Shown here in pieces: positions 52,179-61,385 of a stretch of DNA of 64,000 nucleotides. How positions within the stretch are numbered: position 1 is the first letter of the stretch; each line of letters begins with the position of its first letter. Under the pieces are notes generated by a model, which had not been told where the DNA came from, searched no databases, and saw only the letters and a program-made list of their open reading frames with translations. The stretch lies in the NCBI RefSeq assembly GCF_003287495.1, contig NZ_PRLE01000002.1, positions 186,001-250,000 on the forward strand, read 5' to 3'. The translations under genes and the position numbers were made by a program. The DNA is from Faecalibacterium prausnitzii. GTDB lineage: Bacteria; Bacillota; Clostridia; Oscillospirales; Ruminococcaceae.

Positions 52179-52949
52179 ATGTACAACAAAGTCGAACTGT
52201 GCGGCGTCAATACCGCGGAACTGCCGGTGCTGTCAGAGCAGGAAAAGCGCCAGCTGCTGACCCGGGCGCGGGCAGGGGACCAGAGCGCCCGCCAGAGCAT
52301 GATCGAGGGCAACCTGCGGCTGGTGCTCAGTGTGGTGCAGCGGTTTGCCCAGCGGGGCGAGAACCTGGACGACCTGTTTCAAGTGGGCTGCATCGGGCTC
52401 ATCAAGGCCATCGACAACTTTGACCCGGCGCAGGAGGTGCGGTTCTCCACCTACGGGGTGCCCATGATCATCGGCGAGATCCGGCGCTTTCTGCGGGACA
52501 ACAACGCCCTGCGGGTGAGCCGCAGCCTGCGGGATACGGCCTACCGGGCCATGCAGAGCCGGGAGCAGCTGGAAAAGAAACTGGGCCGGGAGCCGACCGT
52601 GGAGGAGATCGCCCGGCAGGCCGGGATGTCCCGCCGGGAAGTGGCGGCGGCTCTGGAATCGGTGGTGGAGCCCATCAGCCTCGAGGAGCCGGTCTATACC
52701 GATGGCGGGGACGCCATGTATGTTATTGACCAGGTGCGGGACCCGGACGGTGAGGACAGCTGGATCAGCGGGCTGCAGTTCCGGCAGACGGTGGCCGGGT
52801 TGACCCCGCGGGAGAAGAAGATCATGGAGCTGCGCTACCTCAAGGGCAAGACCCAGATGGAGGTGGCAAAGGAGATCGGCATCAGTCAGGCACAGGTCAG
52901 CCGGCTGGAAAAGGCCGCGCTGGGGCAGTTCCGAACCGGGGAAAAATAA
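52179..52949 (+). CDS. sigG: Sporulation sigma factor SigG
   Basis: Late forespore sigma factor, 256 residues, highly similar to Bacillus SigG: NKVELCGVNT start, GNLRLVLSVVQRF, DDLFQVGCIGLIKAIDNFD, FSTYGVPMIIGEIRRFLRDNN, DGGDAMYVIDQ, and GKTQMEVAKEIGISQAQVSRLEKAAL. GGAGGGCGGGGG precedes the ATG. It follows sigE by 76 bases, which contain a short dyad TCCCATGAATGGGA; I could not identify a clear sigma-F promoter by eye. Confidence 0.95.
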   Translation: MYNKVELCGVNTAELPVLSEQEKRQLLTRARAGDQSARQSMIEGNLRLVLSVVQRFAQRGENLDDLFQVGCIGLIKAIDNFDPAQEVRFSTYGVPMIIGEIRRFLRDNNALRVSRSLRDTAYRAMQSREQLEKKLGREPTVEEIARQAGMSRREVAAALESVVEPISLEEPVYTDGGDAMYVIDQVRDPDGEDSWISGLQFRQTVAGLTPREKKIMELRYLKGKTQMEVAKEIGISQAQVSRLEKAALGQFRTGEK

Positions 52950-52951
52950 CA

Positions 52952-52996
52952 AAACCGGCGTGCAGAGCCCGGAAAGGGCGGACCGCGCGCCGGTTT
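52952..52996. terminator. Possible terminator between convergent sigG and spoIIID
   Basis: AAACCGGCG / CGCCGGTTT arms around an inner GCCC-GGGC hairpin; there is no long T-run, so efficiency is doubtful. Confidence 0.5.
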
Positions 52997-53008
52997 ACTG
53001 TGATATTT

Positions 53009-53260
53009 TCAGGGAGAGTGTTGATATTTACGGCGGGTAGCCGCTCCGCCCCGCAGATGGCGTTCTGCTTTGTTGCGGGCCAGCACAGCCTGCACCTGAG
53101 CGAACAACCCTGGACTGACCGCCCGCAGGCGGGTGGAGACGTCTTTGTGGACGGTGGATTTGCTGCATCCAAAGGCCTGCGCGGCGCCCCGCACCGTGGC
53201 GTGGTGCGCGACGATGTATTCGCCCAGCTGGACTGCCCGCTGTTCCGGATCTCCTTTCAT
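53009..53260 (-). CDS. spoIIID: Sporulation transcription regulator SpoIIID
   Basis: 83-residue mother-cell regulator that tunes sigma-E genes. The helix-turn-helix is clear: YIVAHHATVRGAAQAFGCSK then STVHKDVSTRL, and the conserved ARNKAERHLRGGAAT end. ATG 53260 with GGGAGG ~8 bases upstream; the frame continues upstream only as the antisense of thiT. Convergent with sigG. Together with yabP, yabQ, spoIIGA, sigE and sigG it shows a retained sporulation regulon core. Confidence 0.93.
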   Translation of the reverse strand: MKGDPEQRAVQLGEYIVAHHATVRGAAQAFGCSKSTVHKDVSTRLRAVSPGLFAQVQAVLARNKAERHLRGGAATRRKYQHSP

Positions 53261-53332
53261 GGCCAACGCCTCCCACCCTGAATTGCTTACTAGAAAATAT
53301 GCGGCCCGGGGCGGCAATATGTCTGCCGGGGC

Positions 53333-53360
53333 TTGACATTTGCCCTGCAGCGGATATACT
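53333..53360 (+). promoter_or_regulatory. thiT promoter
   Basis: TTGACA (53333-53338), 16-base spacer, TATACT (53355-53360), just upstream of the TPP riboswitch. Confidence 0.85.
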
Positions 53361-53375
53361 GGAACTGGACATAAA

Positions 53376-53458
53376 AACAGGGGCGCCGAAAGGCTGAGAT
53401 CTGCACGTGGCAGAGTACCCTCGAACCTGATCCGGGTAATGCCGGCGTAGGTAGTTTG
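53376..53458 (+). ncRNA. TPP riboswitch (THI element)
   Basis: Aptamer core is intact: GGGGCGCC, GGCTGAGAT (53392-53400), ACCCTCGAACCTGATCCGGG (53417-53436) and TAATGCCGGCGTAGG. A rho-independent terminator follows 33 bases later, so TPP binding probably ends transcription before thiT. Confidence 0.95.
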
Positions 53459-53490
53459 CGGAAAGTCCGGATTTTTCACAAACAGCCCAT

Positions 53491-53524
53491 GCGCCTGCGG
53501 AATGCGGGCGCGTTTTTGTTTTTG
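53491..53524 (+). terminator. Riboswitch-controlled terminator before thiT
   Basis: GCGCCTGC / GCGGGCGC stem followed by GTTTTTGTTTTT, between the TPP aptamer and thiT. Confidence 0.85.
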
Positions 53525-53554
53525 TGTACTACTTATAAGAGAAGAGGAATCTCT

Positions 53555-54127
53555 ATGTCGAAAACCTACTCCAAGACCCGTATCCTGGTGGAGTGCGCTC
53601 TGATGATCGCCATTGGTACGGTGCTGTCCAACATCAAGATCTTTACCATGCCCAACGGTGGCTCTGTTACCCTGCTGAGTATGCTGCCGTTCGTGCTGGT
53701 GTCGTTCCGTCACGGCGTCAAGTGGGGCCTGTTTACAGGCCTGGTCAATGGTTGCCTGCAGATGCTGCTGGGCTTCTGGGCACCTCCGACCCCGACGTTC
53801 ATCTATTTCCTGGGCGAAGTGCTGCTGGACTATCTGGTGGCCTTTATGGCACTGGGCATGGCAGAGCTGTTTGCCCGTCCGTTCAAGAACCGGATGGTCG
53901 GTGTGGCCGTGGGTACCGCTGTGGCAGGCTTCCTGCGGTTTATGTGCAGCTTCCTGTCCGGTGTCCTTGTCTGGGGCAACCTGAGCGACGGCCTGAGTGC
54001 CTGGACTTACAGCCTGGTGTATAACGCCAGCTACATGCTGCCCGAAACGCTCATCACCGTGGTGGGCGCTGTGCTGCTGATCCGTGTTGCACCACAGATC
54101 TTTGACCGCCAGTACGCCAAGGCCTGA
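53555..54127 (+). CDS. thiT: Thiamine ECF transporter S component ThiT
   Basis: Membrane thiamine-binding subunit working with a shared ECF module encoded elsewhere. It has 190 residues, six membrane helices: LVECALMIAIGTVLSNIKI, the conserved MPNGGSVTLLSMLPF loop, FRHGVKWGLFTGLVNG, LGEVLLDYLVAF and the C-terminal YNASYMLPETLI. AGAGGAA precedes ATG 53555. The TPP riboswitch confirms thiamine specificity. Confidence 0.95.
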   Translation: MSKTYSKTRILVECALMIAIGTVLSNIKIFTMPNGGSVTLLSMLPFVLVSFRHGVKWGLFTGLVNGCLQMLLGFWAPPTPTFIYFLGEVLLDYLVAFMALGMAELFARPFKNRMVGVAVGTAVAGFLRFMCSFLSGVLVWGNLSDGLSAWTYSLVYNASYMLPETLITVVGAVLLIRVAPQIFDRQYAKA

Positions 54128-54221
54128 TGGCATAGGAAACGGAATGAACCATAAAAATCTCCGCCGGAGCTGTAGATGTGCCCTGGCGGAGATTTTTTGT
54201 ACAGAAAGTTTGTAAAAACCG

Positions 54222-54250
54222 TTGACAAGTCTGACTTTGCCTGCTATAAT
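54222..54250 (+). promoter_or_regulatory. tRNA-Ala promoter
   Basis: Full consensus TTGACA (54222-54227), 17-base spacer, TATAAT (54245-54250). Confidence 0.92.
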
Positions 54251-54283
54251 TACTAGCGTCGTCACGGACGACAACAAACATCT

Positions 54284-54359
<76 letters not shown>

Positions 54360-54361
54360 AA

Positions 54362-54404
54362 AAAAGCACTGTACTTCGTAGGAAGTATGGTGCTTTTCTT
54401 TTTT
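54362..54404 (+). terminator. tRNA-Ala terminator
   Basis: AAAAGCACTGTACTTC / GAAGTATGGTGCTTTT stem, then TTCTTTTTT. Confidence 0.85.
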
Positions 54405-54613
54405 CTGATGCCGCTGCAGCCGTTGATTTTTTGATACCAAAAAAGACACCCTCGCTTTTGATAGGAATCTCATGCAGGAATGTCCATATCTCAACGCGAA
54501 GGTGTCTTATCGCAATTTTCAAAAATAGTGCCTATCGAAACGGCATATTTGCGATATGCAGTTTGCGGATGTTGCTTGTGCATTAAAAACGCAAACTGCT
54601 ATAATAACGAGGG
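54405..54613. other. Gene-free stretch with a long inverted repeat
   Basis: AAAAGACACCCTCGC (about 54440-54455) pairs with GCGAAGGTGTCTT (about 54497-54510) around ~42 bases. It could be the end of a lost gene or element. No coding sequence is credible. Confidence 0.45.
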
Positions 54614-54733
54614 TCATCTCATCACGGCTACGATCTCTTTTATGATGTTTAGCAGCCGATGAAATTGTTCTGGGAAAAGATCACGGGTAATCTGAGAGAA
54701 ATACTGCAATGCAGCAGTATTCATATCAACCAT
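54614..54733 (-). pseudogene. 39-codon fragment, possibly C-terminus of a MarR-type regulator
   Basis: Directly downstream of lacZ on the same strand, a 39-codon open frame reads MVDMNTAALQYFSQITRDLF and ends in FHRLLNIIKEIVAVMR. It looks like the last dimerisation helices of a MarR/TetR-like regulator whose front is missing. There is no ribosome site. Assignment is tentative. Confidence 0.4.
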
Positions 54734-54755
54734 TGCGCTTTTTTGCGGGCAATCA

Positions 54756-57700
54756 TCAGATGCCACGGAACGTAAAGGTGAACTCCACAGGCTTGGTCAC
54801 ATCAGGAATATACTCCGGGTGGACATTGGCACCCCAGCTGTCATCGCCGCCAACGCCCATCTGCTCGCCCATAGCACGGATGACCGTGTAATGGACCGGG
54901 GGCAGCTCGTAGGGATGCTTGGCACTCTCCATTTCATGGGGAGTGTAGGGCAGCGCAGAGAAGAACATGGGCTTTGCGGCATCTGCGGTAAACAGCAGCC
55001 CGCGACCCTTGCGGTCCACCACCTTTGCCCAGCGCACAGCGGTCTTTGCACCGCACTCCTGCGGCACAAGGTACTGCGCCATGTTGTCTGCAACCTTGTT
55101 CTGGTAAATGCCCAGCTTGGCACCATGCTGACGATCCCAGTAGGTCTCCGCAGGGCCGTTTCCGTACCACTCCACCGTGTCGTAGTCAGCGTCGATCTTG
55201 AACAGTACGCCGAACTCCGGCATTGCTGCAAGTCCTTCCACCGGGTCATAGTGCAGGGTGGTCTGGATGCGGCCATCACCGAACACACGGTACTGCAGGC
55301 TGCACTCTGCTGCGGGGCTGGTCTGGAGGTTATAGAGATAGGTCACGACCACGCTGTCGGCTTCCACCTCGCAGGTGGGGTTCTGGAGGATGGTGCCGCC
55401 ATGAACAGACGGAATCTCCTTGCCGATGCCCTTGGCGGTAGCGTACAGGCTTGCCAGCTTCCACTGACCGCGAACGCCACCCATGTTGTTGCCGCAGTCG
55501 TTGTCGGTGGGAGCGCGCCAGAAGTTGGGACGGGGGATCTCCTGAATCATCTCCTTGCCAGCATAGCGGTAGGAAGTCAGACCGCCGTTCAGATCGGAGA
55601 ACAAAACATCGAAATTCTCACCCCGGACACCGATGTTGTGTGTACCGTGCGTAACGGTAAACGGCGTGACCTTCTTGCTGGGAATGGAACGGACCACAGC
55701 GATCACACCCTGTCCAAAGGCGACTTCATGGCCCTTCTTTGCCCAGCTGGTGTCCTCTTTCAAACGGAAGCTGATGGTCACTGCATATTCACCGGGGAGC
55801 GCAGAAACCATAAACGGCAGCGGGAAGCTGGAACGCTCTTCGGGAGCAACATCAATATTGGCTAGTTTCTGCTGCTGATACAGCTTTCCATCACGGTGCA
55901 GCAGTGCAACGCAGTCGAAAGCACCCGTAGAGGTGAACAGGTTCTTATTCCAGACTTCAAAGCCAGAGTTGTCGATGGAAATGGCGATGTTCTGATAGCA
56001 GAACTTGACCTCCTGCATCTTGGGAGAAGGAGCACGGTCACCACCGTAGGCAATGCCGTTTCCGCTGAAATTATAGTCGGTAGGACGCTCACCGAAGTCG
56101 CCGCCGTAGGCTTGGAACCACTTGCCGTAGCGGTCTTTTTTCCAGATGGACTGGTCGATGTAATCCCAGATGAAGCCGCCCTGATAGCCGCAGTCCTTCT
56201 GGTCGGCAAGTTCCGTGTACTTGTATAAAGCACCGTTGGAGTTGCCCATAGCATGAGAATATTCGCACTCGATATAAGGCCGCTGATCGCCCTGTGCCAG
56301 ATACTCTTTAATGTCCTTGACCGTGCTGTACATGTGGCTCTCGATATCGGTGGTTTCGAGGAAGCGGGGATCATTGACCACACCTTCGTAATGCACCAGA
56401 CGGGTGTCATCAAAGCGGCGGACCATCTCTGCCATCTGGAGCAGGGTCTCACCACCAAACGATTCGTTGCCCAGAGACCAAATCAGAACAGCAGGATGGT
56501 TTTTGTCACGCTGGTAAGTGGAATTCATGCGGTCAAACAAGACAGCTTTCCACTCCGGCTTATCATTGGGCAAAACGCCCTCGATGCCGCGAATGCCCGC
56601 CTGATGAATGTCCCATGTGCCATGGGATTCCAGATTGTTCTCTGCGATCAGATACAGACCATACTCGTCGCACAGGTCGTACAGTGCATCCTGATTCTGG
56701 TAATGGCTGGTGCGGATGGCATTGATGTTGTTCTGCTTCATGGTGATGATATCCCGAAGCAGTTCCTCATGGGTGTGTACGCCCACAGCACGACCCGTAA
56801 TGGAGCTGAACTCATGACGGTTGGCACCCTTGAACACGATGCGCTTGCCGTTGAGCAGCATCCGATTGTTCTTCAACTCGAACTTGCGGAAACCGACTTT
56901 CTGCCCGGTCACCTCTACCAGATGGCCTGCATCGTCCAGCAGCTCGATTTCCAATTCATACAGAGCCGGGTCCTCTGCACTCCACAGGTGGGGGCTCTCC
57001 ACCGCATGGCTGAACAACGCAGAGCCGCCGTTCAGTGCGATTTTTTCGGAGAACACTTCCAGCTCACTGCGGCGCAGGGTCAGACGGGCTGCGCCCTTGC
57101 CCTCCACCTGCAATGCAACTTCCAGCGTGGAATGAGCGAAATCATCCCCGGCAAACAGCGTTTTGACGGATACATCTTCCAGATGCACGGCGGGGATGGC
57201 GTACAGCCACACGCTGCGGAAGATGCCGGAGAAGCGGAAGAAGTCCTGATCTTCGCACCAGCTGGAGGAAGTCCACTTGAACACCTGCACAGCAAGTTTG
57301 TTCACGCCCGGCTGGAGATAGGGAGTCAGATCGAATGCGTGTGCGGAGAAGCTGTCCTCGGTGTAACCCACATAAGACCCGTTCAGCCAAAGAGCCATGC
57401 CGCTTTCCACACCCTCGAACTCGATGTGGACGGGCTTGCCCTGCATGGATTCCGGCAGCTCGAAGTATTTTACATAGCTTGCCACCGGATTGAACCGCTG
57501 CGGGATCTCGCCCGGCTGTACTTCTTCACGGCCATCCCACGGATACTGAACATTCGCGTACTGGGGAATGTCGTAGCCCTCCATCTGGATGTGTGCCGGA
57601 ACATGAATGTCATCCCAGCCGCTGCAATCGTAATCCGTCTTTTCAAAGCCGGGGATGGCACTGGTGTAGTTCTTTGCATAGGCGAATTTCCAGATACCGT

Positions 57701-57839
57701 CCAGCTTCAGCGCCAAAGAAGAGGAGCCTGTCCGATATTCTTCGCGGGAAGCGTAAGTACGGAAATTTGCATGAGCATTCAGCACGTTTTCCTTGAAAAA
57801 GGTGGGGTCTTTTACTTTTGCAAAATCAAATGCAGCCAT
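54756..57839 (-). CDS. lacZ: Beta-galactosidase, glycoside hydrolase family 2
   Basis: 1027-residue LacZ-size enzyme hydrolysing lactose and other beta-galactosides. Domain order is as in GH2: N-terminal jelly roll (WKFAYAKN, FEGVESGMALWLNGSYVGYTEDSF), Ig-like domains, TIM barrel with acid/base Glu in LIWSLGNESFGG (~459) and nucleophile Glu in IECEYSHAMGNS (~525), and a C-terminal Bgal small-chain domain (YGNGPAETYWDR). No signal peptide: intracellular. GAGGAAATACT lies before the ATG. In operon order it follows the symporter gene, with a hairpin between them. Confidence 0.95.
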   Translation of the reverse strand: MAAFDFAKVKDPTFFKENVLNAHANFRTYASREEYRTGSSSLALKLDGIWKFAYAKNYTSAIPGFEKTDYDCSGWDDIHVPAHIQMEGYDIPQYANVQYPWDGREEVQPGEIPQRFNPVASYVKYFELPESMQGKPVHIEFEGVESGMALWLNGSYVGYTEDSFSAHAFDLTPYLQPGVNKLAVQVFKWTSSSWCEDQDFFRFSGIFRSVWLYAIPAVHLEDVSVKTLFAGDDFAHSTLEVALQVEGKGAARLTLRRSELEVFSEKIALNGGSALFSHAVESPHLWSAEDPALYELEIELLDDAGHLVEVTGQKVGFRKFELKNNRMLLNGKRIVFKGANRHEFSSITGRAVGVHTHEELLRDIITMKQNNINAIRTSHYQNQDALYDLCDEYGLYLIAENNLESHGTWDIHQAGIRGIEGVLPNDKPEWKAVLFDRMNSTYQRDKNHPAVLIWSLGNESFGGETLLQMAEMVRRFDDTRLVHYEGVVNDPRFLETTDIESHMYSTVKDIKEYLAQGDQRPYIECEYSHAMGNSNGALYKYTELADQKDCGYQGGFIWDYIDQSIWKKDRYGKWFQAYGGDFGERPTDYNFSGNGIAYGGDRAPSPKMQEVKFCYQNIAISIDNSGFEVWNKNLFTSTGAFDCVALLHRDGKLYQQQKLANIDVAPEERSSFPLPFMVSALPGEYAVTISFRLKEDTSWAKKGHEVAFGQGVIAVVRSIPSKKVTPFTVTHGTHNIGVRGENFDVLFSDLNGGLTSYRYAGKEMIQEIPRPNFWRAPTDNDCGNNMGGVRGQWKLASLYATAKGIGKEIPSVHGGTILQNPTCEVEADSVVVTYLYNLQTSPAAECSLQYRVFGDGRIQTTLHYDPVEGLAAMPEFGVLFKIDADYDTVEWYGNGPAETYWDRQHGAKLGIYQNKVADNMAQYLVPQECGAKTAVRWAKVVDRKGRGLLFTADAAKPMFFSALPYTPHEMESAKHPYELPPVHYTVIRAMGEQMGVGGDDSWGANVHPEYIPDVTKPVEFTFTFRGI

Positions 57840-57887
57840 AGTATTTCCTCATTTACCTTTTATAATTTTATAATATTTCTCCAGCCT

Positions 57888-57917
57888 CCCCGGAGGAATC
57901 GCTGGATTCCTCCGGGG
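57888..57917 (-). other. Intercistronic hairpin between symporter and lacZ genes
   Basis: Perfect 13-bp stem CCCCGGAGGAATC / GATTCCTCCGGGG with a GCTG loop and no T-run on the minus strand. More likely an mRNA-stabilising or processing structure than a terminator. Confidence 0.7.
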
Positions 57918-57953
57918 AACAGCAGATGAAGGAGAAATGATAATGGCTTCTTA

Positions 57954-59324
57954 TCAGGCTGCTGCACGCAGCTTTTCATTTGCTTCTTCGACTTTCAGAC
58001 GAGACAGAATGAAGGTGATGATGGCATCCAGAGCGAAGGGAATCACAAGATACATGATCTTCAGCATCGAGATGCAGGATTCGGGCTGGACAGCCAGCGC
58101 ACGATCGAAATGGCTTGCAGCCAGCAGCCAGCCGGTGAAGGCGGTACCCAGACCGCCGCCAAGTTTTACGCCCAGAGAAGTGCAGGAGTACATCGTGCCA
58201 TCCACGCGCTTATGCTTCGTCAGCCAAGTATATTCCGAGCAAGCAGCAATCGCAGCGTTCATATCGCCCTGCCAAGGACCCTGACCAAGAGCAGCGATTG
58301 CGGTAAAGAGCAGCATCAGGGGAACATTACCGCTGCCCATATAACCTGCCACAGCGACCAGTGCACGGGCAATGGTTGCCAGAGTATAGCTCATGACGTT
58401 CAGCTTGTACATTCCGCTCCATTTGGCAACCAGCGTCGGGGTGAATACCAGAGCGATGATCAGAGGAATATTGACTGCCCAAGAGAACACGCCAAACAGA
58501 TTCTGGTTGCCAAGGATGTAGGTTGCATAGTAGGTGCCCATGCTGATCATGGCACCGTAGATCTGCTGCAAAATGTAGGTGACGCAAATCATCATATAAT
58601 ATTTGTTCCCAGCAAGCAGCTTTGCAGCCTGAACCAGATTGTACTTTTCGTCCTGTTCGATTTCCTTTTTGTCGGTGGTATCCTCCAATTCGCCTTCCGG
58701 CAGTTCCTTCACGGAGAAAACGGAGAGGGTGTTGACAAGCAGACCGATGATGGCGTAGATGATTGCAACCGTGCGCCAACCGGCAGCACCACCGCCCAAT
58801 GCCGTAACAGCACCCAGCGTGATGGACTGGATGAGCAGGCTGGTGGCAAAGGCGAACATGAAACGCCAAGAACCCATCTCGACCTGTTCGGCACTGTTCT
58901 TCGTAACGAGAGCAGTCAGTGCAGAGTAAGCAATGTTGTTGGCAGTGTAGAATACAGCGTTCAGCAGAGTATATGCGATCAGGAACCATGCGTACTGTGC
59001 AAACTGTCCCAGATTGGTCGGGATGGCGAAAATTGCCACCAGCGTAATGGCACAGCCAATGTAGCCGTACAGCATCCAAGGACGGGCTTTGCCCATCTTA
59101 GAATGCGTTTTGTCAATCAGAGAGCCAAAGAAAATGTCCGTCACACCGTCCAGCAGTTTGGAAACTGCAATCAGAGTGCCGACAATACCGGGGTTCAGGC
59201 CAACGGTGTTGGTCAGATAGATCATGACGAAGGAGGACAGGAATGCATACACCACGTTGCCCGCAATATCGCCTGAACCATAGCCGACTTTATTATACCA
59301 CTTTAGATAACGCTTCTCAGTCAT
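57954..59324 (-). CDS. GPH-family sugar:cation symporter (probable lactose/galactoside permease)
   Basis: 456-residue transporter of the glycoside-pentoside-hexuronide family (MelB/LacS-like) with about 12 membrane helices. Family marks: KVGYGSGDIAGNVVY at the start, DIFFGSLIDKTHSKMGKARPWML between helices 2 and 3. It lacks the C-terminal EIIA-like domain of LacS. The gene just upstream of lacZ on the same strand indicates galactoside uptake. ATG 59324 has GGGAG ~10 bases upstream. Confidence 0.9.
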   Translation of the reverse strand: MTEKRYLKWYNKVGYGSGDIAGNVVYAFLSSFVMIYLTNTVGLNPGIVGTLIAVSKLLDGVTDIFFGSLIDKTHSKMGKARPWMLYGYIGCAITLVAIFAIPTNLGQFAQYAWFLIAYTLLNAVFYTANNIAYSALTALVTKNSAEQVEMGSWRFMFAFATSLLIQSITLGAVTALGGGAAGWRTVAIIYAIIGLLVNTLSVFSVKELPEGELEDTTDKKEIEQDEKYNLVQAAKLLAGNKYYMMICVTYILQQIYGAMISMGTYYATYILGNQNLFGVFSWAVNIPLIIALVFTPTLVAKWSGMYKLNVMSYTLATIARALVAVAGYMGSGNVPLMLLFTAIAALGQGPWQGDMNAAIAACSEYTWLTKHKRVDGTMYSCTSLGVKLGGGLGTAFTGWLLAASHFDRALAVQPESCISMLKIMYLVIPFALDAIITFILSRLKVEEANEKLRAAA

Positions 59325-59572
59325 TGTGCTTTCTCCCATCTTGCTTGTTTTGTGTGGGCGCGACCAATCTGCTGCGCACTTCAGACTGGAATTCTCATTA
59401 CGCAGGTTGCCCAAATCTCTTGCGTTTCGTCTGAAAATATTATAAAATCTAATGGAGCGAAAAGATATAGACAAGATGGAACAAAATATGCACAAAATCA
59501 AAGAGTTTGTAATTCTTGATAGAACATTTCCCAGATCACTGTAAAATCTCTGAAGATGAGGAGGATGCAGGG

Positions 59573-60436
59573 ATGTATTTCAACTCAGGATATTTGAACA
59601 ACTCCCGTTTGGATTTCAAAGACTACTCAAAGCCGCTGGTCGTAGGCAGCTGCGGCACTTATCGCTTGAAAAAACGCCCTAAGCTCCCTACTTTTTGGGC
59701 AAAGGGTCGCAGAGACTATCAAATTCTCTATGTGGCATCTGGGAAAGCACACTTCTGGTTCGATGGTGTTGAGGAAGTGGTGACTTCTGGACACATGGTG
59801 CTTTATCAGCCGAAAGAAATCCAGAAGTATGTCTACTATGTAGAAGATCATCCAGAGGTGTTCTGGATTCACTTTACAGGATATGATGTCAAAAACGTCC
59901 TGAACTATCACGGAATCCCCTTGGACAAGCACGTTTTTTACAGCGGCACACTGCCGGATTACAAAATGCTGTTCCGAAAGATCATCCGGGAACTGCAACA
60001 ATGTGAATATGGCTATGAAGACTATATTGCTTCTCTCTTCAACATCATTCTGCTTTTAGTAAGCAGGCAACAGCAGGAAAGCGAGAAAACAACTACAAGC
60101 ATCCCCGAAGAAATCGAAACCGCCGTTGCCTACTTTAACGAGAATTATAATACAAAGGTCAGTGTGGACGATTACGCAGAATCGCTGCATATCAGTACGA
60201 ACTGGTTTATCCGTAATTTTAAGCAGTACATGAAAATAAGCCCTGCACAATACATCCTGTCCCTTCGGATGGTAAACGCACAAAGCTTATTGGAGAACAC
60301 CGAATACAATATTGGAGAAATTGCAGAGATCGTAGGGTATGATAACCCACTCTATTTTAGCCGGGTATTCAAGAAAGAGTATGGTGTCAGTCCGGCACAG
60401 TACCGAAAGAATCTGGAAGAATCTACTGAAAAATGA
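59573..60436 (+). CDS. AraC-family transcription regulator of the lacZ locus
   Basis: 287 residues: N-terminal cupin-like sensor domain (DYQILYVASGKAHFWFDG, HMVLYQPKEIQKYVYY) and C-terminal double helix-turn-helix (VSVDDYAESLHIS, IGEIAEIVGYDNPLYFSRVF, KEYGVSPAQYRK). Divergent from the symporter-lacZ operon, so it is the probable sugar-responsive activator. ATG 59573 follows GAGGAGG at 8 bases. The ~250-base intergenic region should hold both promoters; a minus-strand TATAAT is at 59444-59439. Confidence 0.92.
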   Translation: MYFNSGYLNNSRLDFKDYSKPLVVGSCGTYRLKKRPKLPTFWAKGRRDYQILYVASGKAHFWFDGVEEVVTSGHMVLYQPKEIQKYVYYVEDHPEVFWIHFTGYDVKNVLNYHGIPLDKHVFYSGTLPDYKMLFRKIIRELQQCEYGYEDYIASLFNIILLLVSRQQQESEKTTTSIPEEIETAVAYFNENYNTKVSVDDYAESLHISTNWFIRNFKQYMKISPAQYILSLRMVNAQSLLENTEYNIGEIAEIVGYDNPLYFSRVFKKEYGVSPAQYRKNLEESTEK

Positions 60437-60469
60437 GAAGAATTCCTTATAAATAAGGAGAGTAGAACC

Positions 60470-60639
60470 ATGCCGATAAAAAATGCGATCCACAGCCAAC
60501 AAGTCTACGACCCAACGGATGAATCCATCATGGCAGAAACGTAGTGGCGGTAGGAAACCCGTGCCGTGTACTGTGCTCCATCAGCGAACACGACAAAGAG
60601 TATTTTGATCGGGATCGAAAAATCAACTGGGAAACATGA
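60470..60639 (+). pseudogene. Sugar O-acetyltransferase remnant: N- and C-terminal ends joined
   Basis: An intact AAGGAG and ATG start a 24-codon frame ending in YDPTDESIMAET then TAG, which looks like the N-terminus of maltose/galactoside O-acetyltransferases. Overlapping in another frame from 60538 comes NVVAVGNPCRVLCSISE... to KINWET and TGA, the typical C-terminus of the same family. More than 100 internal codons are missing. Location after the lac regulator suits a lacA-like gene. Confidence 0.75.
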
Positions 60640-60675
60640 TAACATCAGAGAGCCAACGGCTCCAAAGGAGAAGCT

Positions 60676-61167
60676 ATGAGTTACGCAATCGTATACAGCA
60701 GCAAAACAGGCAACACAAAATTATTGGCAGACACGCTGCACAACTGCCTGCCGCAGGAGGACTGCTGCTATTTCGGCATCCCGAACCCTGCCGCCATGGA
60801 AGCGGACACCCTTTATGTGGGCTTCTGGACGGACAAGGGAAAAGCGGATGAAAGCTCTTCGGACTTTTTGAAGCAGCTGCGGGGAAAGCAGGTGTTTTTG
60901 TTTGGCACCGCTGGTTTTGGCGGCAGCGAAGAATATTTTAACAAGATCCTGAAAGCCGTGCAGAAAGATCTGCACAGCAGCAACACGGTGATCGGCAGCT
61001 TCATGTGTCAGGGAAAGATGCCGATGTCGGTACGCCAGCGATATGAGAACATGAAAAAACAGCCGCTTCATCTGCCCAATCTGGACGCCATGATCGAGAA
61101 TTTCGACAAGGCTCTTTCTCACCCGGATGCGGATGATCTGGAGCGGCTGAAACAGGCTGTGAAGTGA
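60676..61167 (+). CDS. Flavodoxin-family protein
   Basis: 163-residue predicted FMN-binding protein. The N-terminal phosphate loop IVYSSKTGNTKLLADTL is clear, followed by flavodoxin-like strands (ADTLYVGFWTDKGKADESS, KQVFLFGTAGFGGSEEYF). The C-terminal part is a helical tail. AAAGGAGAAGCT precedes the ATG. Function unknown; it may have been carried into the decayed acetyltransferase gene, since pieces of that gene lie on both sides. Confidence 0.87.
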   Translation: MSYAIVYSSKTGNTKLLADTLHNCLPQEDCCYFGIPNPAAMEADTLYVGFWTDKGKADESSSDFLKQLRGKQVFLFGTAGFGGSEEYFNKILKAVQKDLHSSNTVIGSFMCQGKMPMSVRQRYENMKKQPLHLPNLDAMIENFDKALSHPDADDLERLKQAVK

Positions 61168-61385
61168 TTTTGATTTTATGGATGCGTTCATCGGTTTGAA
61201 CTTTGATACACTCCGTATCCCTATAAGAGACATCTCTAAAATAACGGTACATCGAAAATCGAATACGGCACGATAGACGGCAGCGTTCTCATTTTCGCTT
61301 TTGCAAAATCAGAACGCCGCTTTTTTGTTCCATCATTTGTGTTATCACCAGAAAAGCGGAAAGTTCCTGTTCCGCAGCATTTTCT

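Noticed and set aside
53261-54277. N-terminal extension of spoIIID across thiT
   Set aside because: The frame is open, but SpoIIID family length (83 residues) and the ribosome site at 53260 fix the start; the extension is antisense to thiT and the TPP riboswitch.
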